From Acidobacteriaceae bacterium (GTDB lineage Bacteria; Acidobacteriota; Terriglobia; Terriglobales; Acidobacteriaceae): DNA of 8,728 nucleotides. The translations under genes were made by a program, and so were the position numbers. Of the stretch, positions 1-6,093 are shown one piece after another. Positions within the stretch are counted from its first letter, which is position 1. Each line of letters opens with the position of its first letter. Under the pieces are notes generated by a model. The model saw nothing but the letters and a program-made list of their open reading frames with translations, had not been told where the DNA came from and searched no databases. Location of the stretch: NCBI GenBank assembly GCA_003151875.1, contig PLYW01000307.1:4008-12735 (forward strand), in the 5' to 3' direction.

Positions 1-2
1 AA

Positions 3-1013
3 TCGCTGGCCTATGCGCAGTCCTTGGCTGCCCAGGAGCGCCATGGCGAGGCCGCAAAGGCGCTGCAGCAATTGCTGGCAGCGGCCCCGTTGAATCGTTC
101 GGTGCGGCTGATGCTGGTCCGCGAGTTGCAACTGGCGGGTGACGATCCCGGCACGGAACGGGCTGCCGCCGCCTGGTTGCGGATTGCGCCCAACGCTCTC
201 GAGTACCGTCGCCTAGCCGCCGCTGGTAGCGACGAGCCTGGTGCCGACGCCAAAGACTTCTACGCTCCCTATCGCCGCGATGCCGCCCAAGCCGTGTGGG
301 CCACCGCCGCGCAAGTCACCGGCGCGCCCCTCCTGCTGGTAAACGATCACGTTGCCATTGCGCGACCCGATGGCAGCGTCTCGCTGTATGTTCACACTGC
401 TACTCGTTTTTCAAGTGCCGAAGACATCGAGCTTTTCGCAGGGCCCAATCTTCCCCGAGGTACGCAGATATTGCAGTTGCGGACCCTCCATTCCGACGGC
501 AGCGTCACTGCGATGAAGATTGATGCAGAGAATCTTCGGAACGCGCTGCCGGCGTTCTCGCCGGGCGATACGGTCGATGAAGAATACGTGGTGAACTACG
601 CCGGCGATGGGGGGATTCCGGAGCATCCGGAAGTCTTCCAGTTTGTTTTTGGACGCTTCGACGCGAAAGTCCTGAGCGCGCGTTTCACCGTGCTGACCCC
701 TGCCGGGCAGGCTGACCGCGGCGTCGTAATCGCCTCCAGCGATGCTCCGCGACTAGTATCGCAGGTGAAGAACACCATGTTGGCCCGCACCTGGGAGCGC
801 AACGAAGTGTCGGTGACGACAGGCGGATTGACGCTGCACAACCAGAGTCTGGCCATCGTACGCGTGGTCGAACAGGAGAACGGCTGGACGGTGCCCAGCG
901 ATGCCGAGCGCCGTCGCCGCATCGAAACCATCCATCCCGGGCCGCGATTCCAGGAATCGTCAGGCACGGTGGAACGCGGCAGAGGCCAAGCGCCCAAGGT
1001 CACGGAACTCTAA
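3..1013 (+). CDS. TPR / DUF3857-type protein, C-terminal part (5' end outside window)
   Basis: The reading frame is open from the first complete codon, with alanine/leucine-rich TPR-like helices before the first possible start (TTG at 24), so the gene begins upstream of the window. The first ~75 residues look like tetratricopeptide helices (LQQLLAAAPLNRSVRLMLV, TERAAAAWLRIAPNALEYR). The rest resembles DUF3857, the beta-rich domain usually found N-terminal to transglutaminase-like domains: 'ILQLRTLHSDGSV', 'ALPAFSPGDTVDEEYVV', then 'ARTWERNEVSV' and 'ENGWTVPSDAERRRRIETIH'. The protein stops about where a transglutaminase core would normally begin, so it is either a short family form or truncated. 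Proteins of this type are generally predicted to be envelope proteins of unknown function. The DUF3857 call is by pattern only; the CDS itself is secure. Confidence 0.75.
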   Translation, partial: SLAYAQSLAAQERHGEAAKALQQLLAAAPLNRSVRLMLVRELQLAGDDPGTERAAAAWLRIAPNALEYRRLAAAGSDEPGADAKDFYAPYRRDAAQAVWATAAQVTGAPLLLVNDHVAIARPDGSVSLYVHTATRFSSAEDIELFAGPNLPRGTQILQLRTLHSDGSVTAMKIDAENLRNALPAFSPGDTVDEEYVVNYAGDGGIPEHPEVFQFVFGRFDAKVLSARFTVLTPAGQADRGVVIASSDAPRLVSQVKNTMLARTWERNEVSVTTGGLTLHNQSLAIVRVVEQENGWTVPSDAERRRRIETIHPGPRFQESSGTVERGRGQAPKVTEL

Positions 1014-1058
1014 AGCGGTTCCACAATAGATGCATTCGGTTTGTAGGGGTAGTGCGGC

Positions 1059-1254
1059 GCTTTGGTGGGAGCCCCCTGCTTTAGCAGGGGGAGCTGGACT
1101 TTAGTCCAGCGGAGATGGAGTCGATTTTGAAATGGGCTTTTAGCCCCGGGATTTCCCGAGGCCCCAGCGCTAAAGCGCGTGATCAAAGCCGCACTTTCTC
1201 CGGAGCGCTGCAGCGCTCCTCTCCCCGCATAAATGCGGGCGCTGCCACCAAAGC
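1059..1254. repeat. Seven-hairpin element enclosed by an inverted repeat
   Basis: A 14-bp arm at 1059-1072 (GCTTTGGTGGGAGC) matches the reverse complement of 1241-1254 at 13 of 14 positions. Between the arms lie seven palindromes in a row: 1072-1091, 1093-1110, 1134-1146, 1147-1158, 1167-1178, 1202-1219 and 1224-1239. Each has a different stem sequence (4-8 bp), nearly all capped by a 4-5 nt loop: TTTA, TTTA, TTTTA, ATTT, TAAA, TGCA, TAAA. Loops in the left half read TTTA and those in the right half mostly TAAA, so the element is roughly inverted about its centre. No credible ORF fills it; the open frames through it are low-complexity by-products of the palindromes. It fills most of the gap between the DUF3857 gene and the DUF59 gene. 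It could be a dispersed acidobacterial-type repeat, a structured RNA or a cruciform-forming site; the sequence cannot decide. Confidence 0.8.
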
Positions 1255-1373
1255 AGTGCACGCCACGCACGTGAAGCCGCACCCCTTCAAAGCTCCCCAG
1301 CCTGACCTGTTCTGCCAGCGACCCTCAAGACGGACCTCGCCGTTTCCCGTTAGACTAAAGCCAGAGGTTTTAC

Positions 1374-1700
1374 ATGGCACTCACCCAGGAAGATGTCATC
1401 ACAGCGCTCAAAGAGTGTTACGACCCGGAGATCCCGGTGAACATCGTTGATCTCGGTTTGATTTATGAAGTCCGGATGAAGCCGACGGAAGCTCCCAACT
1501 TGCAGGGCGAAGATGTCGAAGTGGAAATGACGCTGACGGCGCCCGGCTGCCCGTCTTCCCAGGACATCAGCAATCAGGTGCAGCAGCGCCTGTTGCGGAT
1601 GCCGGGCGTAGGCAACGCCACGGTCAACATCGTGTGGTATCCGCAGTGGACGCCCGAGCGGCTCAGTCCCGAGGCGCGCAAGCAATTGGGAATTGAGTGA
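1374..1700 (+). CDS. MIP18 / SufT-type (DUF59) iron-sulfur cluster assembly factor
   Basis: The protein is 108 aa, the minimal length of the DUF59 (MIP18/FeS_assembly_P) domain. Family hallmarks are visible in order: DPEIPVNIVDLGLIY at residues 17-31, and TAPGCP at 55-60 with the conserved reactive cysteine at C59. A C-terminal 'W-P-Q-W-T-P-E-R-L-S-P-E-A-R-K-Q-L-G' tail is typical of stand-alone bacterial members. Proteins of this family act in the cytosol in maturation or repair of Fe-S proteins (SufT in bacteria, MIP18 in eukaryotes). PaaD, a related subunit, carries an extra C-terminal zinc region that is absent here. The ATG at 1374 follows an AGAGG at 1363-1367. No suf genes are next to it, so it is an orphan assembly factor, and it is convergent with the small membrane protein on the other strand. 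Confidence 0.88.
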   Translation: MALTQEDVITALKECYDPEIPVNIVDLGLIYEVRMKPTEAPNLQGEDVEVEMTLTAPGCPSSQDISNQVQQRLLRMPGVGNATVNIVWYPQWTPERLSPEARKQLGIE

Positions 1701-1716
1701 AGTTTTAGGGCGAGCC

Positions 1717-2004
1717 TCACGAGCTGTGGGCGCGCAGATCGCGCCAGGCGCTGACGCTGCGCCGTTCGGCCTCCTCGGCAAAGCCTTCTCCCATTTTTCC
1801 CAGCGCGGCGAAAATCTGCAAGCCCTTTTGCAGGTACTCCGGGGCGCTTTCCCACACCGCTTCGAATTTCTCGGGATACTCTGAGGCCAGGACGGCGAGA
1901 CCGGCGGCGGCAAATGCCATCCCGAGAGGACGGCGGCGGGTGATGACCAGCACGGCGCCGACGCCGATGGAGCCAAATACGATTGCCTTCTTCCAACTCT
2001 GCAT
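1717..2004 (-). CDS. Small membrane protein of unknown function
   Basis: This 95-aa protein is supported by a strong Shine-Dalgarno sequence (GAGGTGA a few bases before the ATG) and sensible amino-acid composition. A basic N-terminus (residues 1-6, QSWKK) is followed by two short hydrophobic stretches, ~8-21 and ~27-40, separated by TRRRP, which suggests a membrane hairpin with an arginine turn. The remainder (SEYPEKFEAVWESAPEYLQKGL, then an acidic helix and an Arg/Ser tail) is probably a cytosolic amphipathic helix pair. I do not recognise the family. Its stop lies 16 bp from the stop of the DUF59 gene, in convergent orientation. Its upstream region holds one copy of the 16-bp direct repeat at 2047-2062. 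Confidence 0.7.
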   Translation of the reverse strand: MQSWKKAIVFGSIGVGAVLVITRRRPLGMAFAAAGLAVLASEYPEKFEAVWESAPEYLQKGLQIFAALGKMGEGFAEEAERRSVSAWRDLRAHSS

Positions 2005-2046
2005 GGTTCACCTCAAGCGATGCGACGCCGGGCGCCGCGCAATGGA

Positions 2047-2156
2047 CTAGGGCCGCTCCGGGATTAGTGTATCCGCCCGCACGGGTAGTGCGGCGCTTCA
2101 GCGCCGCGTTCACCGTGCCTAAACGCCTCGCGGAACTGCTCTAGGGCCGCTCCGGG
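2047..2156. repeat. 16-bp direct repeat bracketing the 2079-2118 hairpin
   Basis: CTAGGGCCGCTCCGGG occurs at 2047-2062 and again, identically, at 2141-2156. The 78 bp between the copies hold the nested hairpin. Outside the repeats the flanks differ. The pattern could be a duplication left by insertion of a small element, two copies of a dispersed repeat, or paired protein-binding sites upstream of the divergent genes at 2004 (-) and 2350 (+). The rest of the 2005-2349 gap shows no convincing promoter or RNA. Confidence 0.6.
2079..2118. repeat. Strong hairpin with nested outer stem
   Basis: The inner palindrome 2090-2107 is GCGGCGC-TTCA-GCGCCGC, a 7-bp GC stem with a TTCA loop. An outer 6-bp stem pairs GCACGG (2079-2084) with CCGTGC (2113-2118). 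The left side contains GGGTAGTGCGGCGCTT (2083-2098), a 16-mer also present at 1047-1062 at the entrance of the seven-hairpin element, so both probably belong to one dispersed repeat family. There is no T-run on either side, so a simple intrinsic terminator is not favoured. Confidence 0.7.
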
Positions 2157-2349
2157 CTGCTGCCGTTGCATGACCAATACTCTCTTGCGCAACGGTTCAT
2201 TGTAAGCGAAATGCGCCAGGGCGTTGTGGGATGCCGATGGGCGGCGCTCCAGTACCCATCTCCCGTGCCCTCTGTTATTGTCTCTCGCAGATTGATCAGG
2301 CGCTCAAGACAGACTGGGCGCGATCCATAAACTACGACCGAGGTGACTG

Positions 2350-3183
2350 ATGGCCTGCGATCCACAAGAACTGAGACACGTTCCATTGTTTGAGCTGCTC
2401 GATGATGAGGAGGCTGCTGTGCTGGCCGCTCAGGTCGAGCTGAGGCGATTCGCCCCGCGACAGCGCATCTACAAGATCGGCGATCCGGGCAATCAGGCCT
2501 ACGTCATGATGTCGGGTAGCGTTCGCGTCACCACCGTGGACGAAGATCATCAGGAGGTCGTGGTTGATGAACCCGGCCACGGCAATTTCTTCGGCTTCGC
2601 CTCCATGCTGGAGCAGACGCCTCACCAGACCAACGCCATTGCCATGGAAGAAACCGTCTGTCTTGAGGTGGACCGCAATGACATTGCCATTCTGCTGCAA
2701 CGCAAGCCCCTGGCCGGCATGGATATGTTGACCGTGCTGGGCCGCCAGTTCCATGCTTCCCAGCAATTGATACGGGTACGGGCCGCCCGCAATCCGAATC
2801 AGGTGATTGAGGAGAAATCGACTTTGGGAGAGCGCATCGCCGACTCAGTCGCCCAATTCGGTGGATCCTGGACCTTCATTATCCTGTTCGGCTTTGCGAT
2901 CATCACCTACGCAGGGCTGAACATCGCGCTGCGGGGCCAGGCGTGGGACCCGTATCCGTTTATTCTGCTGAACCTCTTCCTCTCTATGCTGGCGGCCATC
3001 CAGGCGCCGGTCATCATGATGAGCCAAAATCGCCAGGACATGAAGGACCGCCTGCGCAGTGAACTGGACTTCGATGTGAACCGTCGCGCCGAGACCGAGA
3101 TTCAAGGTCTCGCGGACAAGCTGAATCTGCTGACCGACAAGATCGGAGACGTTGACGATCTGCTCCGCGAAAAGCTGAGGTAA
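2350..3183 (+). CDS. Cyclic-nucleotide-binding-like domain fused to a DUF1003 membrane domain
   Basis: The protein is 277 aa and starts at an ATG preceded by GAGGTGA (2339-2345). Residues ~10-135 form a CRP-like effector fold (PLFELLDDEE, RQRIYKIGDPGNQAYVMMSGSVRV, then 'GNFFGFASMLEQ'). No helix-turn-helix follows, so it is not a DNA-binding CRP regulator. The usual phosphate-binding cassette Glu and Arg are not evident: the segment 78-96 reads GNFFGFASMLEQTPHQTNA, suggesting loss of, or a change in, nucleotide binding. Residues ~159-260 match DUF1003: LGERIADSVAQFGGSWTF, transmembrane segments ~174-194 and ~203-224, DPYPFILLN (200-208), and AAIQAPVIMMSQNR (215-228) before a charged helical tail. 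It is probably an inner-membrane protein with the sensor domain in the cytosol. It is convergent with pspA, and its role is unknown. Confidence 0.88.
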   Translation: MACDPQELRHVPLFELLDDEEAAVLAAQVELRRFAPRQRIYKIGDPGNQAYVMMSGSVRVTTVDEDHQEVVVDEPGHGNFFGFASMLEQTPHQTNAIAMEETVCLEVDRNDIAILLQRKPLAGMDMLTVLGRQFHASQQLIRVRAARNPNQVIEEKSTLGERIADSVAQFGGSWTFIILFGFAIITYAGLNIALRGQAWDPYPFILLNLFLSMLAAIQAPVIMMSQNRQDMKDRLRSELDFDVNRRAETEIQGLADKLNLLTDKIGDVDDLLREKLR

Positions 3184-3224
3184 GGTACCCTGATTGCCTG
3201 CCGCGGCGAGACGCTATTCCGAGG

Positions 3225-3884
3225 CTAGGCGCTCAGACGTTTTCTTGCCTTGATCTCTTGCAATAGCGCATCGATTTTCTGCTCGCGCTCCAGCATGTGA
3301 AACCGTCCATCAATGTCGTCGCCCAACAGTTCATCCTTGGCTTTGCCCAGAGCTTCCTCGCCGGCGATCTTGGAGCGCATGCGCTCGAAGGTGCGATTCT
3401 CCCCGCCCGGAGTCTGCCGGGCATCGGCCGCCCGATTCATCGCCCGCGAGCGGCGATGCTGCGCAATCAGCAGTTCCGCTTTGCCGCGCGCCTCGGCAAG
3501 CTTGACTTCAAGTTTCTTCAGCGCCGACTTCAGCAGTTCGACCTGCGCTTCCTGGTCCGCAATCTGCTCCTCGAAACTTTCCGTCAGTTGTTGAAAGCTC
3601 ATAGCTCGCTCCAAAGCCGCGCGCGCCAGCTCGTCATCCTTCTTTTCCACGGCCAGCTCAGCCTTGCGCATCCATTCTGCGTGCTTTTCGGCGTTTTCCT
3701 TCTTCCTTTTCTGCAAGAGATGAAGGTCGGCGAGCGCAATGGCCGCCTGCGTCTTCACCTGTACGAATTGGTTTTCGATGTCGAGGATGACCTGCTTCAA
3801 CATCTTTTCGGGATTCTCCGCCCGATCGACGAGATCGTTCAGGTTGGCCCGCACCAGGGTTGCTACGCGATCGAGTAATGCCAT
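3225..3884 (-). CDS. pspA: PspA/IM30-family phage shock protein A
   Basis: The protein is 219 aa from the ATG at 3884, chosen because AAGGAG lies 7 nt before it and MALLDRVATLVRANLNDLVDRAENPEKML is the standard PspA N-terminus; an upstream in-frame ATG at 3908 would place that ribosome site inside the coding sequence. Residues 1-24 form the amphipathic membrane-binding helix, and ~25-145 the long coiled coil (EKMLKQVILDIENQ, then repeated charged helices). The tail includes FERMRSKIAGEEALGKA and ends in LLQEIKARKRLSA. PspA/IM30/Vipp1 proteins are peripheral ESCRT-III-like membrane proteins that form oligomers and protect the inner membrane under stress. It lies 120 bp downstream of the flotillin gene in the same direction, separated by a large hairpin, so it may be cotranscribed or have its own promoter. 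I saw no convincing sigma-54 promoter. Confidence 0.93.
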   Translation of the reverse strand: MALLDRVATLVRANLNDLVDRAENPEKMLKQVILDIENQFVQVKTQAAIALADLHLLQKRKKENAEKHAEWMRKAELAVEKKDDELARAALERAMSFQQLTESFEEQIADQEAQVELLKSALKKLEVKLAEARGKAELLIAQHRRSRAMNRAADARQTPGGENRTFERMRSKIAGEEALGKAKDELLGDDIDGRFHMLEREQKIDALLQEIKARKRLSA

Positions 3885-3949
3885 AACCGCTCCTTGCTGA
3901 AGGTTCATGATGTGCGTTCAGCGCGCACCGAACTTATTCCCGCAACGAT

Positions 3950-3991
3950 GTGGGTGCCCCACCCTTGTCGCCGCATTCGCGACAGGGTGGG
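3950..3991. repeat. Large hairpin with competing alternative stem between flotillin and pspA genes
   Basis: CCCACCCT (3958-3965), a bulged T and GTCGC (3967-3971) pair with GCGAC (3979-3983) and AGGGTGGG (3984-3991): 13 base pairs with one bulge and a 7-nt loop. The CCCAC at 3958-3962 can instead pair with GTGGG at 3950-3954 across a 3-nt loop, so the two folds exclude each other. It has no T-tract on the minus strand, arguing against a plain terminator. It resembles intergenic hairpin repeats I associate with acidobacteria. A weaker hairpin, GTGCG-N7-CGCAC, lies at 3912-3928. Confidence 0.6.
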
Positions 3992-4004
3992 AACCCGCGT
4001 CACT

Positions 4005-5471
4005 TCACTTCCCTGCTCCCGCCCCCTTGGACTTGCCATCGCCATCGCCGGGCGGCAACTCAGGCGATTTGTCCCCAATGGTCCTGATCTTCCCTAGCAG
4101 GTCCGACATCTTCATTCCAGAAAGCGCCTCGAACAGCGCCGGCACTTGCGCTGCCACCTGGGTGAGGTCGCCGGTAATCTTATGCATCCCCGCTGAGTTG
4201 CCGTCGCCAGTGGAGACAATCGTAATGTGATCGACATTGGCCAACGGGCTGGCCAGCGCCTTCACCACTTCGGGCAAGCCGGTGATGAGTTTGTCGTAGA
4301 CCGCGGCTTGGTTGTACTCCTGATAGGCAGCGGCTTTCACGTTCATCGCCCGGGCTTCGGCGTCACCCTTCTTGAAGATGATTTCGGCTTCGGCCTCGCC
4401 CTGCGCGCGAATCGCGCTGGCATGGCCCTCCGCTTCCACCGTCAGGCGTTGCCGTTCGGCTTCGGCCAGGGTCTCGATGCGCTGCCGCTCAATTTCGGCG
4501 CCCTTTAGCACGGTGGCGATCAATTCCTTCTCGCGGCGCAGAATTTCGGCCTCTTGCACCTTCACCTGTTGTTCCTTCTCGACTTGTTGCACCTTCACCG
4601 CTTCCGTGGTGACCTGCTGCTGCATAACGTTGGTCTGGATCTCGTACGCCTTGTCGGCCTGGGCCTGCTGGCGCTTCACCATTTCGGTGTAGGTTGCCCT
4701 CTTCACTTCCAGATCGCGCTGCGCCTCGGCTTGGCGCGCCAGGGACGCAGTTTCGGCGGCGACGCGCTCCTGGTCAGCTTGCGCTTTGGCGATCGCCGAC
4801 TCGCGCAGCGCAATGGCACGCCGGATGGCCGTGTCCCGTTCCGCTTCGGCGGTGGCCACGTCGGCATCGCGCTTGATGCGGGCCACATCCGGCCGCCCCA
4901 TGTTGGCGATGTATTCATTCTTGTCGCGCACCTCTTTGATGGTGAACGAAATCACCTCCAGTCCCATCTTGTTCATGTCGTCGGCGCAGGTGGAACGCAT
5001 CCGGTCGGCGACCATTTCTGGCTGCTTCACAATCTCTTCCACCGTGAGTTGTCCGATGATGCCGCGCAAATGCCCTTCCATCACCAGCCGGATCAGCGCT
5101 TCCCGGTCTTGCGGCGGCTTGGTCAGGAACTGCTCCGACGCAGTCAACACCGACTCCGGATCGGACTTCACCTTTATCTGGGCCACGGCTTCTACCGTGA
5201 CCGCAACGCCCTGCTTGGTATAGAGGTCCTGCTGCGGCGCCACGTCGAACGACATCAACTCCAGCGACAACTCGCGGTAGGTCTCAACCATGGGGAAGAT
5301 GACCGTACCGTGTCCCTTTACGACACGGGTGCCGCGAAAGCCATACACCACCAGGACTTCGTTGGGCCCGGCTTTGCGGTACAGCCTGGCAAATACTGCG
5401 ATGATCAGCACGACCGCTGCCACCGCGGTCCAGGCCACAATTAACGCCTCTGTTGGAATGTGAAAACCCAT
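4005..5471 (-). CDS. Flotillin-family SPFH protein
   Basis: The protein is 488 aa from the ATG at 5471, which has AAGGAGG 4 nt upstream; the in-frame TTG further out precedes the ribosome site and is rejected. A single N-terminal transmembrane helix (~9-28, ALIVAWTAVAAVVLIIAVFA) is followed by the SPFH/Band 7 domain (~35-200: AGPNEVLVVYG, ELMSFDVAPQQDLYTKQGVAV, REALIRLVMEGHLRGIIG). A long Ala/Glu/Gln-rich coiled coil (~205-390) carries the EA-rich repeats typical of flotillins. The C-terminal oligomerisation part contains YDKLITGLPEVVKALASPL, and the tail is Gly/Lys-rich. Flotillins such as B. subtilis FloT/FloA form membrane scaffolds that organise microdomains. The NfeD gene directly upstream is its usual partner (YuaF-YuaG in B. 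subtilis). The 42-bp palindrome ends just before its ribosome site. Confidence 0.95.
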   Translation of the reverse strand: MGFHIPTEALIVAWTAVAAVVLIIAVFARLYRKAGPNEVLVVYGFRGTRVVKGHGTVIFPMVETYRELSLELMSFDVAPQQDLYTKQGVAVTVEAVAQIKVKSDPESVLTASEQFLTKPPQDREALIRLVMEGHLRGIIGQLTVEEIVKQPEMVADRMRSTCADDMNKMGLEVISFTIKEVRDKNEYIANMGRPDVARIKRDADVATAEAERDTAIRRAIALRESAIAKAQADQERVAAETASLARQAEAQRDLEVKRATYTEMVKRQQAQADKAYEIQTNVMQQQVTTEAVKVQQVEKEQQVKVQEAEILRREKELIATVLKGAEIERQRIETLAEAERQRLTVEAEGHASAIRAQGEAEAEIIFKKGDAEARAMNVKAAAYQEYNQAAVYDKLITGLPEVVKALASPLANVDHITIVSTGDGNSAGMHKITGDLTQVAAQVPALFEALSGMKMSDLLGKIRTIGDKSPELPPGDGDGKSKGAGAGK

Positions 5472-5484
5472 ACCGCCTCCTTGA

Positions 5485-5526
5485 AGCAATTAGCAACTAG
5501 CAACTAGTTGCTAGTTGCTAATTGCT
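5485..5526. repeat. Perfect 42-bp palindrome built from six heptamers
   Basis: Positions 5485-5505 are exactly the reverse complement of 5506-5526. The left arm is AGCAATT, AGCAACT, AGCAACT; the right arm is AGTTGCT, AGTTGCT, AATTGCT, so there are tandem heptads within a palindrome. It overlaps the last two sense codons and the stop of the NfeD gene (5518-5526) and stops one base short of the flotillin AAGGAGG (reverse complement at 5477-5483). In a polycistronic transcript this 21-bp stem would form right beside the flotillin ribosome site. It may be a repeat insertion, an mRNA processing or stability signal, or a translation control element. Confidence 0.85.
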
Positions 5527-6093
5527 CACCACTTCCTTCTCTGCCAATTCTTCCCAGCGCCGTACATAGGCGATGCCGTGTTCATAGCGGGTGACAATTA
5601 CTTCGGTGCCGCGCGGCAGGGCATCCCGGTTTTCGTTGCGCGCACCGCAGGTGTGTCGCGTGCCCTCTTGCGAAAAAATGATCTCCCCGGTGCCACCCTC
5701 GCGAATTGGGCTGCTGATGCGCGCCACCACTCCCACGCGCTCGTAGTCCGCTGGATCGAGTTCACGATCGTGCTTGAGCAGCAGCTTGACTACAAACCAG
5801 AAGACGATCAGCGCGCCCACCAGCCCGGCAACGATGGCCAGCGTCAGTACTCCTGCGACTACGAGTGATGAGTAGCGCGTCAACAGGTACCCTGCACCTC
5901 CAAACCACGCCAGAAATGCCGCAATCGTGCCGAAGTTCAGGAACGGCATATCGCCGCCAACACCGGCGTGCGCGCCGCCATGCGGCAAGTGAAGATGGAG
6001 GTGGGGCAGGTGAAAGCTTCCACCGAGGAACGACAGCACGCTGAGTGTCACTCCCACCAGAAAGCACACCAGATAAAACATCGCCCAGGTCAT
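5518..6093 (-). CDS. NfeD-family membrane protein, flotillin partner (short form)
   Basis: The protein is 191 aa from the ATG at 6093, which overlaps the TGA of the preceding XRE gene (ATGA) and has GGAGG shortly upstream; the longer open frame would run into the XRE gene. Residues ~5-23, ~53-71 and ~77-103 are transmembrane. Residues ~117-183 form the C-terminal OB-fold (NfeDC) domain: YERVGVVARISSPIREGGTGEI, then GTEVIVTRYEHGIAYVRRWEEL. There is no N-terminal ClpP-like protease domain, so it belongs to the short NfeD class, like YuaF. A His-rich loop lies between the first two membrane segments: six histidines at 28, 31, 33, 35, 38 and 42. It probably binds or stabilises the flotillin encoded just downstream. 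The last codons lie inside the 42-bp palindrome. Confidence 0.9.
   Translation of the reverse strand: MTWAMFYLVCFLVGVTLSVLSFLGGSFHLPHLHLHLPHGGAHAGVGGDMPFLNFGTIAAFLAWFGGAGYLLTRYSSLVVAGVLTLAIVAGLVGALIVFWFVVKLLLKHDRELDPADYERVGVVARISSPIREGGTGEIIFSQEGTRHTCGARNENRDALPRGTEVIVTRYEHGIAYVRRWEELAEKEVVSN

Noticed and set aside
1059..1254. CRISPR array
   Set aside because: The palindromes differ from each other in sequence and there are no regular unique spacers or cas genes.
1350..1976. 208-aa minus-strand frame
   Set aside because: It overlaps the DUF59 gene and the small membrane protein, both better supported; it has no family features and is Arg/Pro/Ser-rich.
3184..3224. Bidirectional terminator between the convergent DUF1003 and pspA genes
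   Set aside because: The 41-bp gap has no clear stem with a T-tract on either strand.
3297..3878. 193-aa plus-strand frame
   Set aside because: It is antisense to pspA, which has a clear family match and ribosome site.
3885..4004. Sigma-54 (-24/-12) promoter before pspA
   Set aside because: No TGGC-N8-TTGC-like match with proper spacing was found, so pspA control here cannot be called sigma-54 dependent.
4554..5444. 296-aa frame on the plus strand, His/Leu-rich
   Set aside because: It is the antisense of the flotillin gene; its composition is that of a reverse-strand shadow and the flotillin frame is unmistakable.
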